DNA of 25,740 nt from an uncultured Oscillospiraceae bacterium (GCA_910579775.1 CAJTUE010000013.1:1-25740), one strand, 5' to 3'. Numbered from the stretch's first letter, positions 1 to 9,509 are shown. Notes: generated from the sequence alone by a model not told the origin. A program made the numbers and translations.

Positions 1-84
1 TGTCCGTCACACAGGGACAAATGAGGCGAAAATGTCCTTCACCACACGCTAACCGCCCCCTTGTCCTCCTTGTCCTCCCAGCTC

Positions 85-492
85 TCAGCTCCCCTTGTTA
101 TCTTCTCTATGAAAAGTAATCTTTTTTGCTCCATCTAGAATCCCAGCTTTGTCCTCTACAACACGCACCGTTCCCTCATCTTCGGAAAAATAGCAATTTC
201 CTCGAACAAGCACATCGTTTAATGCGTCTAGAGGGTAAGGACATATTCTAAACTGCGGTCCGGGACCTATACATATCGCAACCTCAATCACTTCACCATT
301 GACAGCAGCTCGCCCTGCTGCCCCCCCTTTTTCCTCATCAAACCCGACAAACGAGATATCAAACTCATTACAAATCCACAAATCTTCAGGATTAGGAGGT
401 GGAATATGTGCCCTGCGGGTCATTAGGAAAAGCACTCCGGCAACAACAGCAATGCACACCAAGACAAGGCTGCATCGTTTCAAGGTTTTCAT
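85..492 (-). CDS. Small membrane-anchored protein, candidate immunity protein for the RHS tip
   Basis: No recognised family. The protein has a short basic N-terminus, one hydrophobic segment at about residues 9-26 followed by Arg-Arg, and then a soluble, acidic domain of about 105 residues with three to four cysteines. It looks like a single-pass membrane protein. It begins directly after the stop codon of the RHS gene: the TAG of that gene is the first part of the only Shine-Dalgarno-like stretch (TAGGGGGC). An ATG at 498 lies 1 nt from this stretch, while the in-frame ATG at 492 lies 7 nt away, so 492 is preferred (135 aa; 137 aa from 498). Position immediately behind an RHS toxin-like gene, and base composition as AT-rich as the tip, suggest a cognate immunity protein; this is inference from synteny only. 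Confidence 0.7.
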   Translation of the reverse strand: MKTLKRCSLVLVCIAVVAGVLFLMTRRAHIPPPNPEDLWICNEFDISFVGFDEEKGGAAGRAAVNGEVIEVAICIGPGPQFRICPYPLDALNDVLVRGNCYFSEDEGTVRVVEDKAGILDGAKKITFHREDNKGS

Positions 493-503
493 TGCCATGC
501 CCC

Positions 504-1634
504 CTATTTATAGATGCAATAAAGAACTACCGGCTGTATTCCCTCATCTTTAATCCATGCGGCAAAGGATGTCCTCGGATATGGTGTTGTCCAAGTGTTA
601 TTCTCATTGTAAACTTCCAGAGCGTTTCCGTTTACTTTTACATATACAGTATGTGCCCCCACTGGCGGCCAACTCCATGCAGCCCACAGATAGGTAAAGA
701 TACATGCATCTGCCTTGCGTGCCTCAATGTCAAACAATGAAGCGTCCCACCAATTAATGGTTTTTACAGTATAGCCTAAATGTTCAAATAGCAATCGAGT
801 ACTTCTTGGCCAAGTGCCAAATCGGCCATTCATAATGGAGTAGTTTCGCTCACCCCAATTTGCCACATCATTAAGACTTTGAGGATTTCCTAATGCGATT
901 AGGGCGTTGTAATTGGCAATTATTTCACAGCCGTTATAGTCCATAAAGTAATCGCCATATCTATAGTTCGCAACATCACCTATGCCTTGCCCATTAATGT
1001 ACCCTGTAATTTGCGGCAAGCTGGAATTATAAATGTAATTATCATGTATTTGCTTCTTCGTTAATAATTGGTAAACCTCTTGTGGATCACTAAAATCTAT
1101 GCCAGTCCACTCATCATCCGAATAATCATAAACGGGTTTAATATTTCCGTATTTTTTATCGAAGTTAGACTGTGATGTTGGTGTTTGAACAGTCTCCGCT
1201 TGAACTATATGCGAATTATTTGGATTCATAGGCATCGACGGAGTGCCATCCGGGTTGTTGGGGTGAAGGTTCTTGTTTACTTGGTACGGTAGCGTGGGTT
1301 GTGCAGTTGTTGTAACGATAGGCTTAGAAGTGTCCGGGATGTTGGCAACAGGCGCATACCCATTGGGATTCTTTGCGCCCTTGTTTTCCACCAGATACTG
1401 CGTGTCTACCCAGCCCGGTCCTTTAGGCGTAGATACCTTTCTCCATTGAATTCCATGTGCAGGAGATATAGGAAAGCCCTCATCAGTTACTAGCGTACCA
1501 GCACTGAGCTTAATGTCGCTAGATATTTGCGGAGTCTGGCGCAACTCCAAGTCGTTCTTAGTGACCGTATAAGTTGTTTTCTGTGCTCCGCCACTGCGGC
1601 TAGCACCAATTTCGTGTACCAACCCCAACGGATC
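504..1634 (-). other. Variable C-terminal tip module of the RHS protein (SH3b-like plus cysteine peptidase-like)
   Basis: This is the segment after the DPLGL motif, about 376 residues. Its DNA is visibly richer in A and T than the repeat region on the other side of the motif, which is the usual mark of tip exchange in RHS loci. It carries an SH3b-like stretch, a Pro/Asn/Thr-rich linker (about 2675-2745) and the Cys2821/His2913/Asn2928 domain. The GxFGTxP motif between Cys and His is also seen, from memory, in small C39-like proteins of clostridia. Confidence 0.7.
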
Positions 1635-4600
1635 GACCCACCGCAGGGGATTATCCACACAGTAGAGGTAGGACACCAGAGACAGGGGATCGGTCACTTG
1701 GCCCTTCACGGGGTCGATCTCCACGAAGCGTTTGGCGTCTGGGTCATAGAACCGCGCCTTGGCATAGTACATACCCAGCACGTCGTCCCAGTCGTGGCCG
1801 GTGTAGTTGAGCTGCGGGTAAATGCGGCGGTAGCTGCTGGTAATGCTCAGAGCCTCTTTGTAGGTGACCTCGCCCCACTCATTGTAGTCGGCGCGGCCCA
1901 CCATGCGGCCGAATTTGTCCGTCAGGTTGGTGGTGCTGCCCAGACGGTCTTGGTGCAGATAGTCCTTCAGGATATCTTCCTTGACGTTCTGGCCCCACCA
2001 ATTCGTCCCCTCGCTGGTGATCTTCACGCTCAGCTTGTCAAGGCCGTACACCCAGCGGTAATCGAAGCCGCCCTCTTCCTCCATGACCAAGGTCTGGAAG
2101 GTGGGGGAGGTGTAGTAGATGACGTAGCTCTCCTTGACCACTTCGGGCTTGTCGATACCCGTCTCCACGGAGGGCGTTTCGTCGTGGAAGTCGGTGTAGC
2201 CGTGGGTGTTGTCCTTCATGATGAGCTCACGGCCCACCCGGAGGCCAAGGCCGTTGTAGGTATACAAGCTGCGCTCACCCAGCTCGTTTTTGCCGTCCAC
2301 CATGTGGTTGGTCTCGTCGTAGACGTAGGTCTCCTCGTTCTGCCAAGCCATGCCGGAGGTGGTGCGGGTGTACTTGTCGTTGGAGACCAAGTTGCCCCGG
2401 CCATCGTAGGTGTACTCCCAGAAGCTGGTGCCGATGGAGTTGGGGATCGTGCCGCACTTGGTGCTCTCGTCCAGAGCAAAACCGTTGTATTTGTACTCCA
2501 CGCAGCCGTCCTGCTCCTCGCGGATCAGGTTGCCCAGAGAATCGTACTGATACGTGCGGGTGGTGTTCAGGCCCACCCCTTCCTCGTGGGCGGAGGTGAT
2601 ACGGTTGAGCCCGTCGTAGGTGTAGGTGGTGGTGAGGGCCTTGTTGCCCGCGGTGGTGTCCCGCTTATACTCGGAAACAAGGTTACCCTCCGCGTCGTAG
2701 CGGTACTCATATTTGGTGGACTTCTTGTTGTTGTGGAAGGGGTCGGTGTCCACGGTTTTCAGGAGATTGCCTTCCGCGTCGTAGGTGTAGTCCTCCACCC
2801 AACCGTTGGGGTAGGTGAGCTTGGTGACCCGGCCCGCGTCGTCGTAAAGGTAGGTGTAGTTCTCCTTCTCGGCGTCGGTGACCTTGGTCAGATTGTAGAC
2901 CTCATCATAGGTCTTGGAGACGGTGGTCTCGTCAGGGTAGGTGACGGCGGTCTGGTTGCCCACCGCGTCGTAGGCGTAGGAGACCACGTTGCCCTTGTGG
3001 TCGGTGACCTTCTTGAGCTGGCCCAGCAGATCCACCTCAAAGGTGGTGGCGCCCAGCCAGTCGTCCATCTGCACCAGCTCGCCCACCTTGTTGTACTGGT
3101 AGGAGACTTCCTTGGCGTTATTATAGTTGATATGGCTGACCAGGTCAAGGGAATTGTAAGAATATTCCGTCACATAGCCGTCCCCATCGGTCTTGGAGAT
3201 CATGTTGCCGTTGCCGTCGTAGGTGTAAAGCTCCTGGTTGTTGTCGGAGCGGACGGCCTTGGTCACGAGGTTGCGGCCATCGTACTCATAGAGGGTGACC
3301 ATGGTCTCGGCCTGCTCATGGTAGCTGTCCACCCGGCTCTGGGTCATCCTAACGAGCTGGTCGTTGGCGTTGTACTCAAAGAGCACATCGGTACCCAGCG
3401 CGTCGGTGGTCTTGATGATGTTGCCGTTGCCGTCGTAGGTGTAGGCGGTCTCGTTGCCGTTCTTGTCGGTGACCTTGGTAATGCGCCCGGCGGCGTCGTA
3501 GGTAAAGCTCTGGGTGTTGCCGTTGCGGTCGGTGACGCTCACCGCCTGATCCAGCGCGTCATAGGCATAGCTCACCGTCCCGGCGGCGTCGGTGACCGTC
3601 AGGAGGTTGTGGTTGGCGTCGTAGGTGTAGGTGGTGGTCACGCCCTTGGCGTCGGTGGAGGAGGTGATGTTCCCCGCCGCGTCGTAGGTGTAGGTGGTGG
3701 CGTTGTTCAAGGCGTCGGTGACCTTGGTCACACGGTCCATAGCGTCGTATTCAAAGGCCGTGACGTGGCCCAGCGCGTCGGTCATGGAGATGAGGCGGCT
3801 GTCCTTGTCGTAGGTGTAGGACGTGACGGCCCCTTCCTCGTTGACCGCCTTGACCATCCGCCCGTCCGCGTCATACTCGTTGGTGGCGATATTGCCCGCG
3901 GCGTCGGTGCGCTTCACGGCCCGGTCCAGCCCGTCGTACTGATACACGGTGGCGTTGCCGTTGCCGTCGGTGTAGGTGAGGACATTCCCGTTGCCGTCAT
4001 AGGTATAGGAGAAGGTATAGCCCGCCGCGTCGGTATAGCTGGCAAGCTGATTCCGGGCGGTGTAGGTGTAGGTGGTCACGTTCCCCTCGGGGTCGGTGAT
4101 CTTGACAATGTTGCCGTTGCCGTCATACTCCGCGGCGGTCACGCCGCCGTTGGCGTCGGTGATGGACACACACCGCCCGTCCTTGTCGTAGGCATAGGCG
4201 GTGGCGTTGCCTAGGGCGTCGGTCTGGCGCAGAAGGTTGCCCGTGGCGTCATAGGCCCAGGTGGTGGCGTTGCCCAAGGCGTTGGTCTGGGAAATAAGGT
4301 TGCCCGCCAGATCGTAGCCGTAGGTGGTCACGCCGCCCTTGGGGTCGGTCATCTTGGTCATGCGGCCCAGAGCGTCATACTCATAGGCGGTGACATGGCC
4401 CAGCTCGTCGGTGGCGGTCAGGAGGTTGCCGTTGGCGTCGTAGGTCTGGGAAGTCTTGGCGCCGCCCTTGCCGATCATGCCCACCACACGGCCAAGGTCG
4501 TCATAGAGGAAGGTGGTGGTGTGGCCCAAGGGGTCGGTTTCCCCGGTGCGGCGGTCCATGGCGTCGTAGGTGTAGGTGGTGACGTTGCCCATGGGGGTAG

Positions 4601-7600
4601 TCACTTTAGTGAGATTGCCGTTGTCATCGTAGACATAGGCGGTCTTGCGGCCCAGAGGGTCGGTCTCCTGGGTGAGCCGCCCATCCGCGTCGTAGGTGTA
4701 GCTCCAGACGTTGCCGTTTTTGTCCGTGCGGGTCAGGAGGTTGCCCAGCGCGTCATAGGTCATGGAGGTGGTGTAGGCCAGCGCGTCGGTCTCGCCGGTC
4801 TGGTTGCCCTCGGCGTCGTAGGCGTAACGGGTCACGCCGCCCCCAGCGTCGGTGACGGAGGCCAAGCGGTTCAGAGCGTCGTAGGTATAGGTGGTGACGT
4901 TGCCCTCGGCGGTGGTGACAGTGGCCACGTTGCCGTTGGCGTCGTAGGTCACGGTGACGGCGTTGCCCCGGGCGTCGGTGACCTTGCTGGGCTGGTTGTT
5001 CTTATTGTAGGCATAGGCGGTAACATTCCCCGCCGGGTCGGTGACGGTGAGGACGTTGCCGTTGCCGTCGTAGGTGTAGACGGTGGCGCGGTTCAGAGTG
5101 TCCTTCACGGAGAGCAGGTTGCCGTCCGCATCGTAGGTGTAGGTGGTCACGCCGTCCATGGCGCCGGTGACGGAGGCAATGCGGCCATCCTTATCGTAGG
5201 TGTAGGTGGTGACATCGCCCAGCTCATTGGTGACGGTGAGCAGGTTGCCGTTGGCGTCGTAGGTGTAGGCCAGAGTGGTCTCGTCCCGGTTGGTCTGGCC
5301 CACGATACGGCCCATGGCGTCCAGGGTGTAGGCGGTCACCTGCCCCTTCTGGTCGGTGGCGCTGGCGAGGCGGTGGCGCACGTCATAGGTGTTGGTGGTG
5401 ACCTTGCCCATGGGGGTGGTCGTGGTCAGGAGGTTGCCGTCGGCGTCGTAGGTGTACGAGGTCTCGCCCTCCAGCGGGTCGGTGACAGAGGCCAGATTCC
5501 CCGCCGCGTCATAGGCATAGCTCCAAGTGTGGCCGTTCTTGTCGGTGTAGGAAGTGATACGGCCCAGCGCGTCATAACTGGTGGTGGCTTCGCCGTCCAG
5601 CGCGTCGGTCTCGCCGGTGCGGTTGCCCTCGTTGTCGTAGGCGTAGGTGGTCTTGTTGCCCTTGGGGTCGGTGGTGGAGACCAGACGGCCCAGCAGGTCA
5701 TATTCGTTGGTGGTCTTGTTGCCCTCGCCATCGGTGACGGAGGTAAGATTGCCTGCCTTGTCGTAGGCGTAGGTCACGGCGTTGCCCCGGGCGTCGGTGA
5801 TGGAGGCTACACGGTGGTTGCCGTCGTAGGCATACCGGGTGACGTTCCCCTCCGGGGTGGTGATGGTGGCGATCTGGTTGTCCCCATTGTAGGTGTAGGC
5901 CGTGGTCAATCCCTCGGCGGTGGTGGTCCGGGTCAGGTTGCCCATGGCGTCGTAGGTATAGGTGGTCTTGTTGCCCTTGGAATCGGTGGTGGAGGTCAGG
6001 CGGCCGGCGGCGTCATAGGTGTTGGTGGTCACCCCGCCCAGCTCGTTGGTGGTGGTGAGTACCTGCCCGTTGGCGTTGTAGGTGTAGCTGACAAAGGTAT
6101 TGTCGGCAAAGGTGACCTTGGTGACGCGGCCAAGGGTATCATAGGTATAGCCCGTGACATGGCCGCCCGCGTCGGTGGAGGAAGTCACCCGCCCCATGGA
6201 ATCGTAGGAGCTGGTGGTCTCCAGCGCGCCGGGCGCGGTCACCTTCGTGACGTTGCCGTTGGCGTTGTAGGTATAGGAAGTCTCCCGGCCCATAGGATCT
6301 GTCTCCTTGGTGAGCCGGTTGTTGGCGTCGTAGGTATAGCTCCAAGTCTTGCCGTTGCGGTCCGTCTTGGAGGTCATGTTGCCGTTGGCATCGTAGGTGT
6401 AGCTGGTGGTTTTGTTCAGGGCGTCCTTGACGGCGGTGGTGTTGCCCACACCGTCGTAGGTGTAGGTGGTCTTGCCGCCCTTGGGGTCGGTGGTAGAGGT
6501 GGCCCGGCCCGTCTCGTCATAGGCGGTGGTGGTCACGCCGCCCATGGGATCGGTGGTCTTGGTCACCCGGCCCTCGTTGTCGTAGGCGTATTTCCAAGTG
6601 TGGCCCAGCGCGTCGGTCATGGTAAGCATACGGCCCGCCGCGTCGTAGGTGTAGGTGGTCTCGTTGCCGTTGGCGTCGGCAGCCACAGAGAGGTTGCCCC
6701 GGTCATCGTAGGTATAGGTGGTGGCGTTGCCCAGCGGGTCAGTGATCTTGGTGACCTGGTTCTGGGTGTTGCGCTCGTAGCTGGTGACATTGCCCAGCCA
6801 GTCGCTCTCGCTGGTGTTGAAGCCGTTGCCGTCCACGGTGTAGGTCAGCTCGTTACCCTCGGTGTCGGTGATCTTCACCAGCTTCCCCGCGTCGGTGTAG
6901 GCGTAGGTAGTCGTACTGCCGTCCGGGGTGGTCTGGGACACAAGGCGGCCTTGGGTGTCGTAGGTGTAGGCGGTCTCGTTGCCCAGGGCGTCGGTCATGC
7001 CGGTGCGGTTGCCCTTGCTGTCGTAGGCAAAGGTAGTCTCGCCGTTCAAGGGATCGGTAACGGCGGTCATGTTGCCGCCCCCATCGTAGGTATAGGTGGT
7101 GGTGTTGCCCCGGCCATCCGTGGAGCTGGTCATGCGGCCCTGGGCGTTGTAGGTGTAGGCGGTGGTCACGCCGTTGCGGTCTGTGTAGGAAGTGACCTTG
7201 CGGTTGGCGTCGTAGACATAGATTTCAGTGGTGCCGTCGGCGTAGGTGATCTTGCTGATGTTGCCGTTGGCGTCGTGGTCATAGAGGGTGGTGTTGCCCT
7301 CGCGGTCGGTAAAGCTGGTAAATTGATTTGATGTATTGTAGGTAAAGGACTCTGTACCTTCGGAATCTGTACGTTTGATAATTCGATTGAGCTGGTCATA
7401 CCAAATTTCCAAGCGGTAGCCGTCCGTTCCCGTGCAGGTGTTGTGACGGTTCTCTTGGTCATAGGTAAAGTCAAAGATGCCCATATTGGCGGCGTACTGG
7501 TGGGTCACACGTCCGCTGGTATCATAGGTATTGTCAACATAGACCTGACCCTTGAAATTCTTAACGGTTTTGAGGTAGCCGTCCGCCGTATAAGTATACT

Positions 7601-9389
7601 CCAAGCTGTCCGCATCCGGGTTCTCCACGGCGGTGAGGTTGTCCCCGTCATAAGTAAGGGTGATGGAGCGGCCCACGCTGTCGGTGACAGTGGAGATATT
7701 GCCGTCCGCGTTGTAGCCGAAGGCGAAGCTGTCCACACCGTTGGTGACGCTTGTCACCTTCTCGCCATCGTTGGTAAACACAAGGGTGTTGCGGCCCAGG
7801 GTGGAGATGCTGGTCAGCACCGCATCCTCGTTAAAGGTGTAGGCCGTGTTGGCCATGGTGTTTTCCAGCGTGTAGCCGCTGCCATTCCAAGCGAACGTCC
7901 AGTCACCGCAGGTGCGGTATTCGCCATCAAAGTCCATGTCGAAATACAGTATACGGTTTTTGGCTAGATGGACTTCTGCATAGAATTTTTTCACGGTCAG
8001 GTCGGCGGTGAAGTTGGTGCTCCAGCCGTTGCCCAAGCCATAATTCTTGTCGGCAGCAGTGGATTCATAATAGCGGATAAAGGGCAGATCCTCCCTGCCG
8101 TAGAGAGCCATATCCGTATAGTTCCAGCTAAAGCTCCCGGTGAGCAGATTGACAGGGTCTTTGGTATAACTGATCAGCCATTCTTCCTCGCTCATTTTCG
8201 GCTCAGAATAGCCATCCATGGTGAAGGGTCGGCGGTATTCCGTGGTGCTCTTGAAACCCAAGAAGCTGTTATAGAGGGAAGCATCCTCCCGGCAAGGCTC
8301 CATCACGATCACATAGTAGCCGTCCTCATAATTCGGCTTCTTGATCTGACCGCCGGGAGTCTTTACGGTGCCGTCCCAGAGCACATAGTTTTCAATGGCC
8401 CAGTCATCCCCCGCGCGGGGAGCGGCGCGGCGGCGGCCAGAGAAAACAGATGCAGGCTCGGGATCATAGAGAACGTCCGAGATAGGAAGCAGAGAACGAG
8501 ACTCTTCCACCGCGGGTTCTTCCGCTTCAACATCGTTGTCTTCAGGTAGGTCGCCGTCCTCGGTTACATCATCCGCAAGGTCGGCGTCCTCGGGCAGCTC
8601 CACCGCTTCATCGGTGGACACGTCAAGGCCCAACGTCTCCACAGGCTCGCCCATTTCCATGTCGGCGTCCAGAGCCTGCTCGTCGCTCACGGGCACGATA
8701 TCTTCATCCATGCTCATAAGGGACGCGGCTTCTGTTTCGGGAGGCGGAGGGGGAGGCGGCAGCTTCTCACCCTTAAAGCCATATGCGTACATATTGTTCA
8801 AGGTCTCATGATTGATAAGGCCGTCCTCGTCCACAGCACTTTCCACGATGGAACGCCATTCATCGTCGGAAATGCGCTGATAGTCTACCTGCTCGGCGGT
8901 GGTGCTGGGGTTGACGATATTATCCGTGACCCGCGTGCCGCAGATATAGCCGATCATATTGCCGTTGTCCGCCAAAAAATCTTCAGGCTCGGAAGCGCCA
9001 AAATCTTCAGCATCCGGATTAAACTTATATTCCAGCGTAGCGTGGTCATCCTCGCCGGTATGTTCCACAACGCTGGGGTCCAGCTTGTAAAGAGCCAAGC
9101 TGATATACTGTGACTTCTCAATGGTAAACCCGATCCGCAGAAGGGATGGCACATTGAGGTTTACATCGCCAAAGAAGGTGTTTTCTGATTTTGCGTATTG
9201 GTAGCGGGAAACCCATTTCCCGCCTTGGAGGTCCACAAGGGTCATAGCCTTGTATTCAATGATGTTGGGGATCTCATACTCATTTGCGGCCAACGCTGCA
9301 GTCGGGACAAGCCCGCACAGCAAAGCCATGGTCAAAAAGACCGAAATGATGCGAGTGATTGGTTTTTGGTGTTCCATTTGTTGACACAT
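504..9389 (-). CDS. Secreted RHS/YD-repeat polymorphic toxin-like protein with C39/papain-like cysteine peptidase tip
   Basis: A 2961-residue giant. Visible order: Sec signal peptide (about 1-35, cleavage after Ala-Leu-Ala), N-terminal domain to about 210, a run of prolines (about 213), a strongly acidic linker (about 220-293), a DUF6531-like region starting near the DPVNLLTGSF motif (about 405-560), about 80 YD repeats of roughly 21 residues, the RHS-associated core (motifs YNEWGE, ARFYDP, then DPLGL with Asp2586), an SH3b-like segment (about 2600-2670) and a C-terminal domain with NGC (Cys2821), a GRFGTWP motif, GAH (His2913) and YNEN (Asn2928). That Cys-His-Asn order fits C39/papain-like peptidases. 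In RHS proteins the repeats form a shell that encloses a variable toxic tip; WapA-type proteins of Firmicutes act in contact-dependent competition. Toxicity here is inferred. An AGAAGGG stretch is 1 nt before ATG 9389 and 13 nt before ATG 9377, so the start is uncertain by four codons. Confidence 0.93.
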   Translation of the reverse strand: MCQQMEHQKPITRIISVFLTMALLCGLVPTAALAANEYEIPNIIEYKAMTLVDLQGGKWVSRYQYAKSENTFFGDVNLNVPSLLRIGFTIEKSQYISLALYKLDPSVVEHTGEDDHATLEYKFNPDAEDFGASEPEDFLADNGNMIGYICGTRVTDNIVNPSTTAEQVDYQRISDDEWRSIVESAVDEDGLINHETLNNMYAYGFKGEKLPPPPPPPETEAASLMSMDEDIVPVSDEQALDADMEMGEPVETLGLDVSTDEAVELPEDADLADDVTEDGDLPEDNDVEAEEPAVEESRSLLPISDVLYDPEPASVFSGRRRAAPRAGDDWAIENYVLWDGTVKTPGGQIKKPNYEDGYYVIVMEPCREDASLYNSFLGFKSTTEYRRPFTMDGYSEPKMSEEEWLISYTKDPVNLLTGSFSWNYTDMALYGREDLPFIRYYESTAADKNYGLGNGWSTNFTADLTVKKFYAEVHLAKNRILYFDMDFDGEYRTCGDWTFAWNGSGYTLENTMANTAYTFNEDAVLTSISTLGRNTLVFTNDGEKVTSVTNGVDSFAFGYNADGNISTVTDSVGRSITLTYDGDNLTAVENPDADSLEYTYTADGYLKTVKNFKGQVYVDNTYDTSGRVTHQYAANMGIFDFTYDQENRHNTCTGTDGYRLEIWYDQLNRIIKRTDSEGTESFTYNTSNQFTSFTDREGNTTLYDHDANGNISKITYADGTTEIYVYDANRKVTSYTDRNGVTTAYTYNAQGRMTSSTDGRGNTTTYTYDGGGNMTAVTDPLNGETTFAYDSKGNRTGMTDALGNETAYTYDTQGRLVSQTTPDGSTTTYAYTDAGKLVKITDTEGNELTYTVDGNGFNTSESDWLGNVTSYERNTQNQVTKITDPLGNATTYTYDDRGNLSVAADANGNETTYTYDAAGRMLTMTDALGHTWKYAYDNEGRVTKTTDPMGGVTTTAYDETGRATSTTDPKGGKTTYTYDGVGNTTAVKDALNKTTSYTYDANGNMTSKTDRNGKTWSYTYDANNRLTKETDPMGRETSYTYNANGNVTKVTAPGALETTSSYDSMGRVTSSTDAGGHVTGYTYDTLGRVTKVTFADNTFVSYTYNANGQVLTTTNELGGVTTNTYDAAGRLTSTTDSKGNKTTYTYDAMGNLTRTTTAEGLTTAYTYNGDNQIATITTPEGNVTRYAYDGNHRVASITDARGNAVTYAYDKAGNLTSVTDGEGNKTTNEYDLLGRLVSTTDPKGNKTTYAYDNEGNRTGETDALDGEATTSYDALGRITSYTDKNGHTWSYAYDAAGNLASVTDPLEGETSYTYDADGNLLTTTTPMGKVTTNTYDVRHRLASATDQKGQVTAYTLDAMGRIVGQTNRDETTLAYTYDANGNLLTVTNELGDVTTYTYDKDGRIASVTGAMDGVTTYTYDADGNLLSVKDTLNRATVYTYDGNGNVLTVTDPAGNVTAYAYNKNNQPSKVTDARGNAVTVTYDANGNVATVTTAEGNVTTYTYDALNRLASVTDAGGGVTRYAYDAEGNQTGETDALAYTTSMTYDALGNLLTRTDKNGNVWSYTYDADGRLTQETDPLGRKTAYVYDDNGNLTKVTTPMGNVTTYTYDAMDRRTGETDPLGHTTTFLYDDLGRVVGMIGKGGAKTSQTYDANGNLLTATDELGHVTAYEYDALGRMTKMTDPKGGVTTYGYDLAGNLISQTNALGNATTWAYDATGNLLRQTDALGNATAYAYDKDGRCVSITDANGGVTAAEYDGNGNIVKITDPEGNVTTYTYTARNQLASYTDAAGYTFSYTYDGNGNVLTYTDGNGNATVYQYDGLDRAVKRTDAAGNIATNEYDADGRMVKAVNEEGAVTSYTYDKDSRLISMTDALGHVTAFEYDAMDRVTKVTDALNNATTYTYDAAGNITSSTDAKGVTTTYTYDANHNLLTVTDAAGTVSYAYDALDQAVSVTDRNGNTQSFTYDAAGRITKVTDKNGNETAYTYDGNGNIIKTTDALGTDVLFEYNANDQLVRMTQSRVDSYHEQAETMVTLYEYDGRNLVTKAVRSDNNQELYTYDGNGNMISKTDGDGYVTEYSYNSLDLVSHINYNNAKEVSYQYNKVGELVQMDDWLGATTFEVDLLGQLKKVTDHKGNVVSYAYDAVGNQTAVTYPDETTVSKTYDEVYNLTKVTDAEKENYTYLYDDAGRVTKLTYPNGWVEDYTYDAEGNLLKTVDTDPFHNNKKSTKYEYRYDAEGNLVSEYKRDTTAGNKALTTTYTYDGLNRITSAHEEGVGLNTTRTYQYDSLGNLIREEQDGCVEYKYNGFALDESTKCGTIPNSIGTSFWEYTYDGRGNLVSNDKYTRTTSGMAWQNEETYVYDETNHMVDGKNELGERSLYTYNGLGLRVGRELIMKDNTHGYTDFHDETPSVETGIDKPEVVKESYVIYYTSPTFQTLVMEEEGGFDYRWVYGLDKLSVKITSEGTNWWGQNVKEDILKDYLHQDRLGSTTNLTDKFGRMVGRADYNEWGEVTYKEALSITSSYRRIYPQLNYTGHDWDDVLGMYYAKARFYDPDAKRFVEIDPVKGQVTDPLSLVSYLYCVDNPLRWVDPLGLVHEIGASRSGGAQKTTYTVTKNDLELRQTPQISSDIKLSAGTLVTDEGFPISPAHGIQWRKVSTPKGPGWVDTQYLVENKGAKNPNGYAPVANIPDTSKPIVTTTAQPTLPYQVNKNLHPNNPDGTPSMPMNPNNSHIVQAETVQTPTSQSNFDKKYGNIKPVYDYSDDEWTGIDFSDPQEVYQLLTKKQIHDNYIYNSSLPQITGYINGQGIGDVANYRYGDYFMDYNGCEIIANYNALIALGNPQSLNDVANWGERNYSIMNGRFGTWPRSTRLLFEHLGYTVKTINWWDASLFDIEARKADACIFTYLWAAWSWPPVGAHTVYVKVNGNALEVYNENNTWTTPYPRTSFAAWIKDEGIQPVVLYCIYK
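2480..7800 (-). repeat. YD-repeat array (about 63-nt period) inside the RHS gene
   Basis: Tandem, imperfect units of about 21 codons of the form TYTYDxxGNxxxxTDxxGN are visible throughout. At DNA level the string gtcgtaggtgtaggtggt and close variants recurs dozens of times on the plus strand. Most regular between about 2800 and 7330, with degenerate units at each end. The array makes the locus prone to slippage and to misassembly from short reads. Boundaries are approximate. Confidence 0.9.
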
Positions 9390-9509
9390 TCCCTTCTGCG
9401 TTTCTGCGTATTTTTAGTGCGTGGGACAGCGGAACAATCTGACCTTCGACGTCCCCTCATACAATGTAAAGTCAGGGAGCAATTAAGCTTGGCTGAATGA
9501 TTACCCTCT

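Noticed and set aside
1527..4214. 895-codon open frame on the plus strand
   Set aside because: It mirrors the YD repeats: a Val/Gly-rich low-complexity product with the same 21-residue period, no ribosome site and no known domain. It is an antisense shadow of the RHS gene.
4395..7331. 978-codon open frame on the plus strand
   Set aside because: Same reason: periodic Val/Gly/His product made by the repeat codon bias of the RHS gene on the other strand.
2480..7800. Repeat array considered as CRISPR
   Set aside because: Repeats are in frame, without unique spacers, and encode YD motifs.
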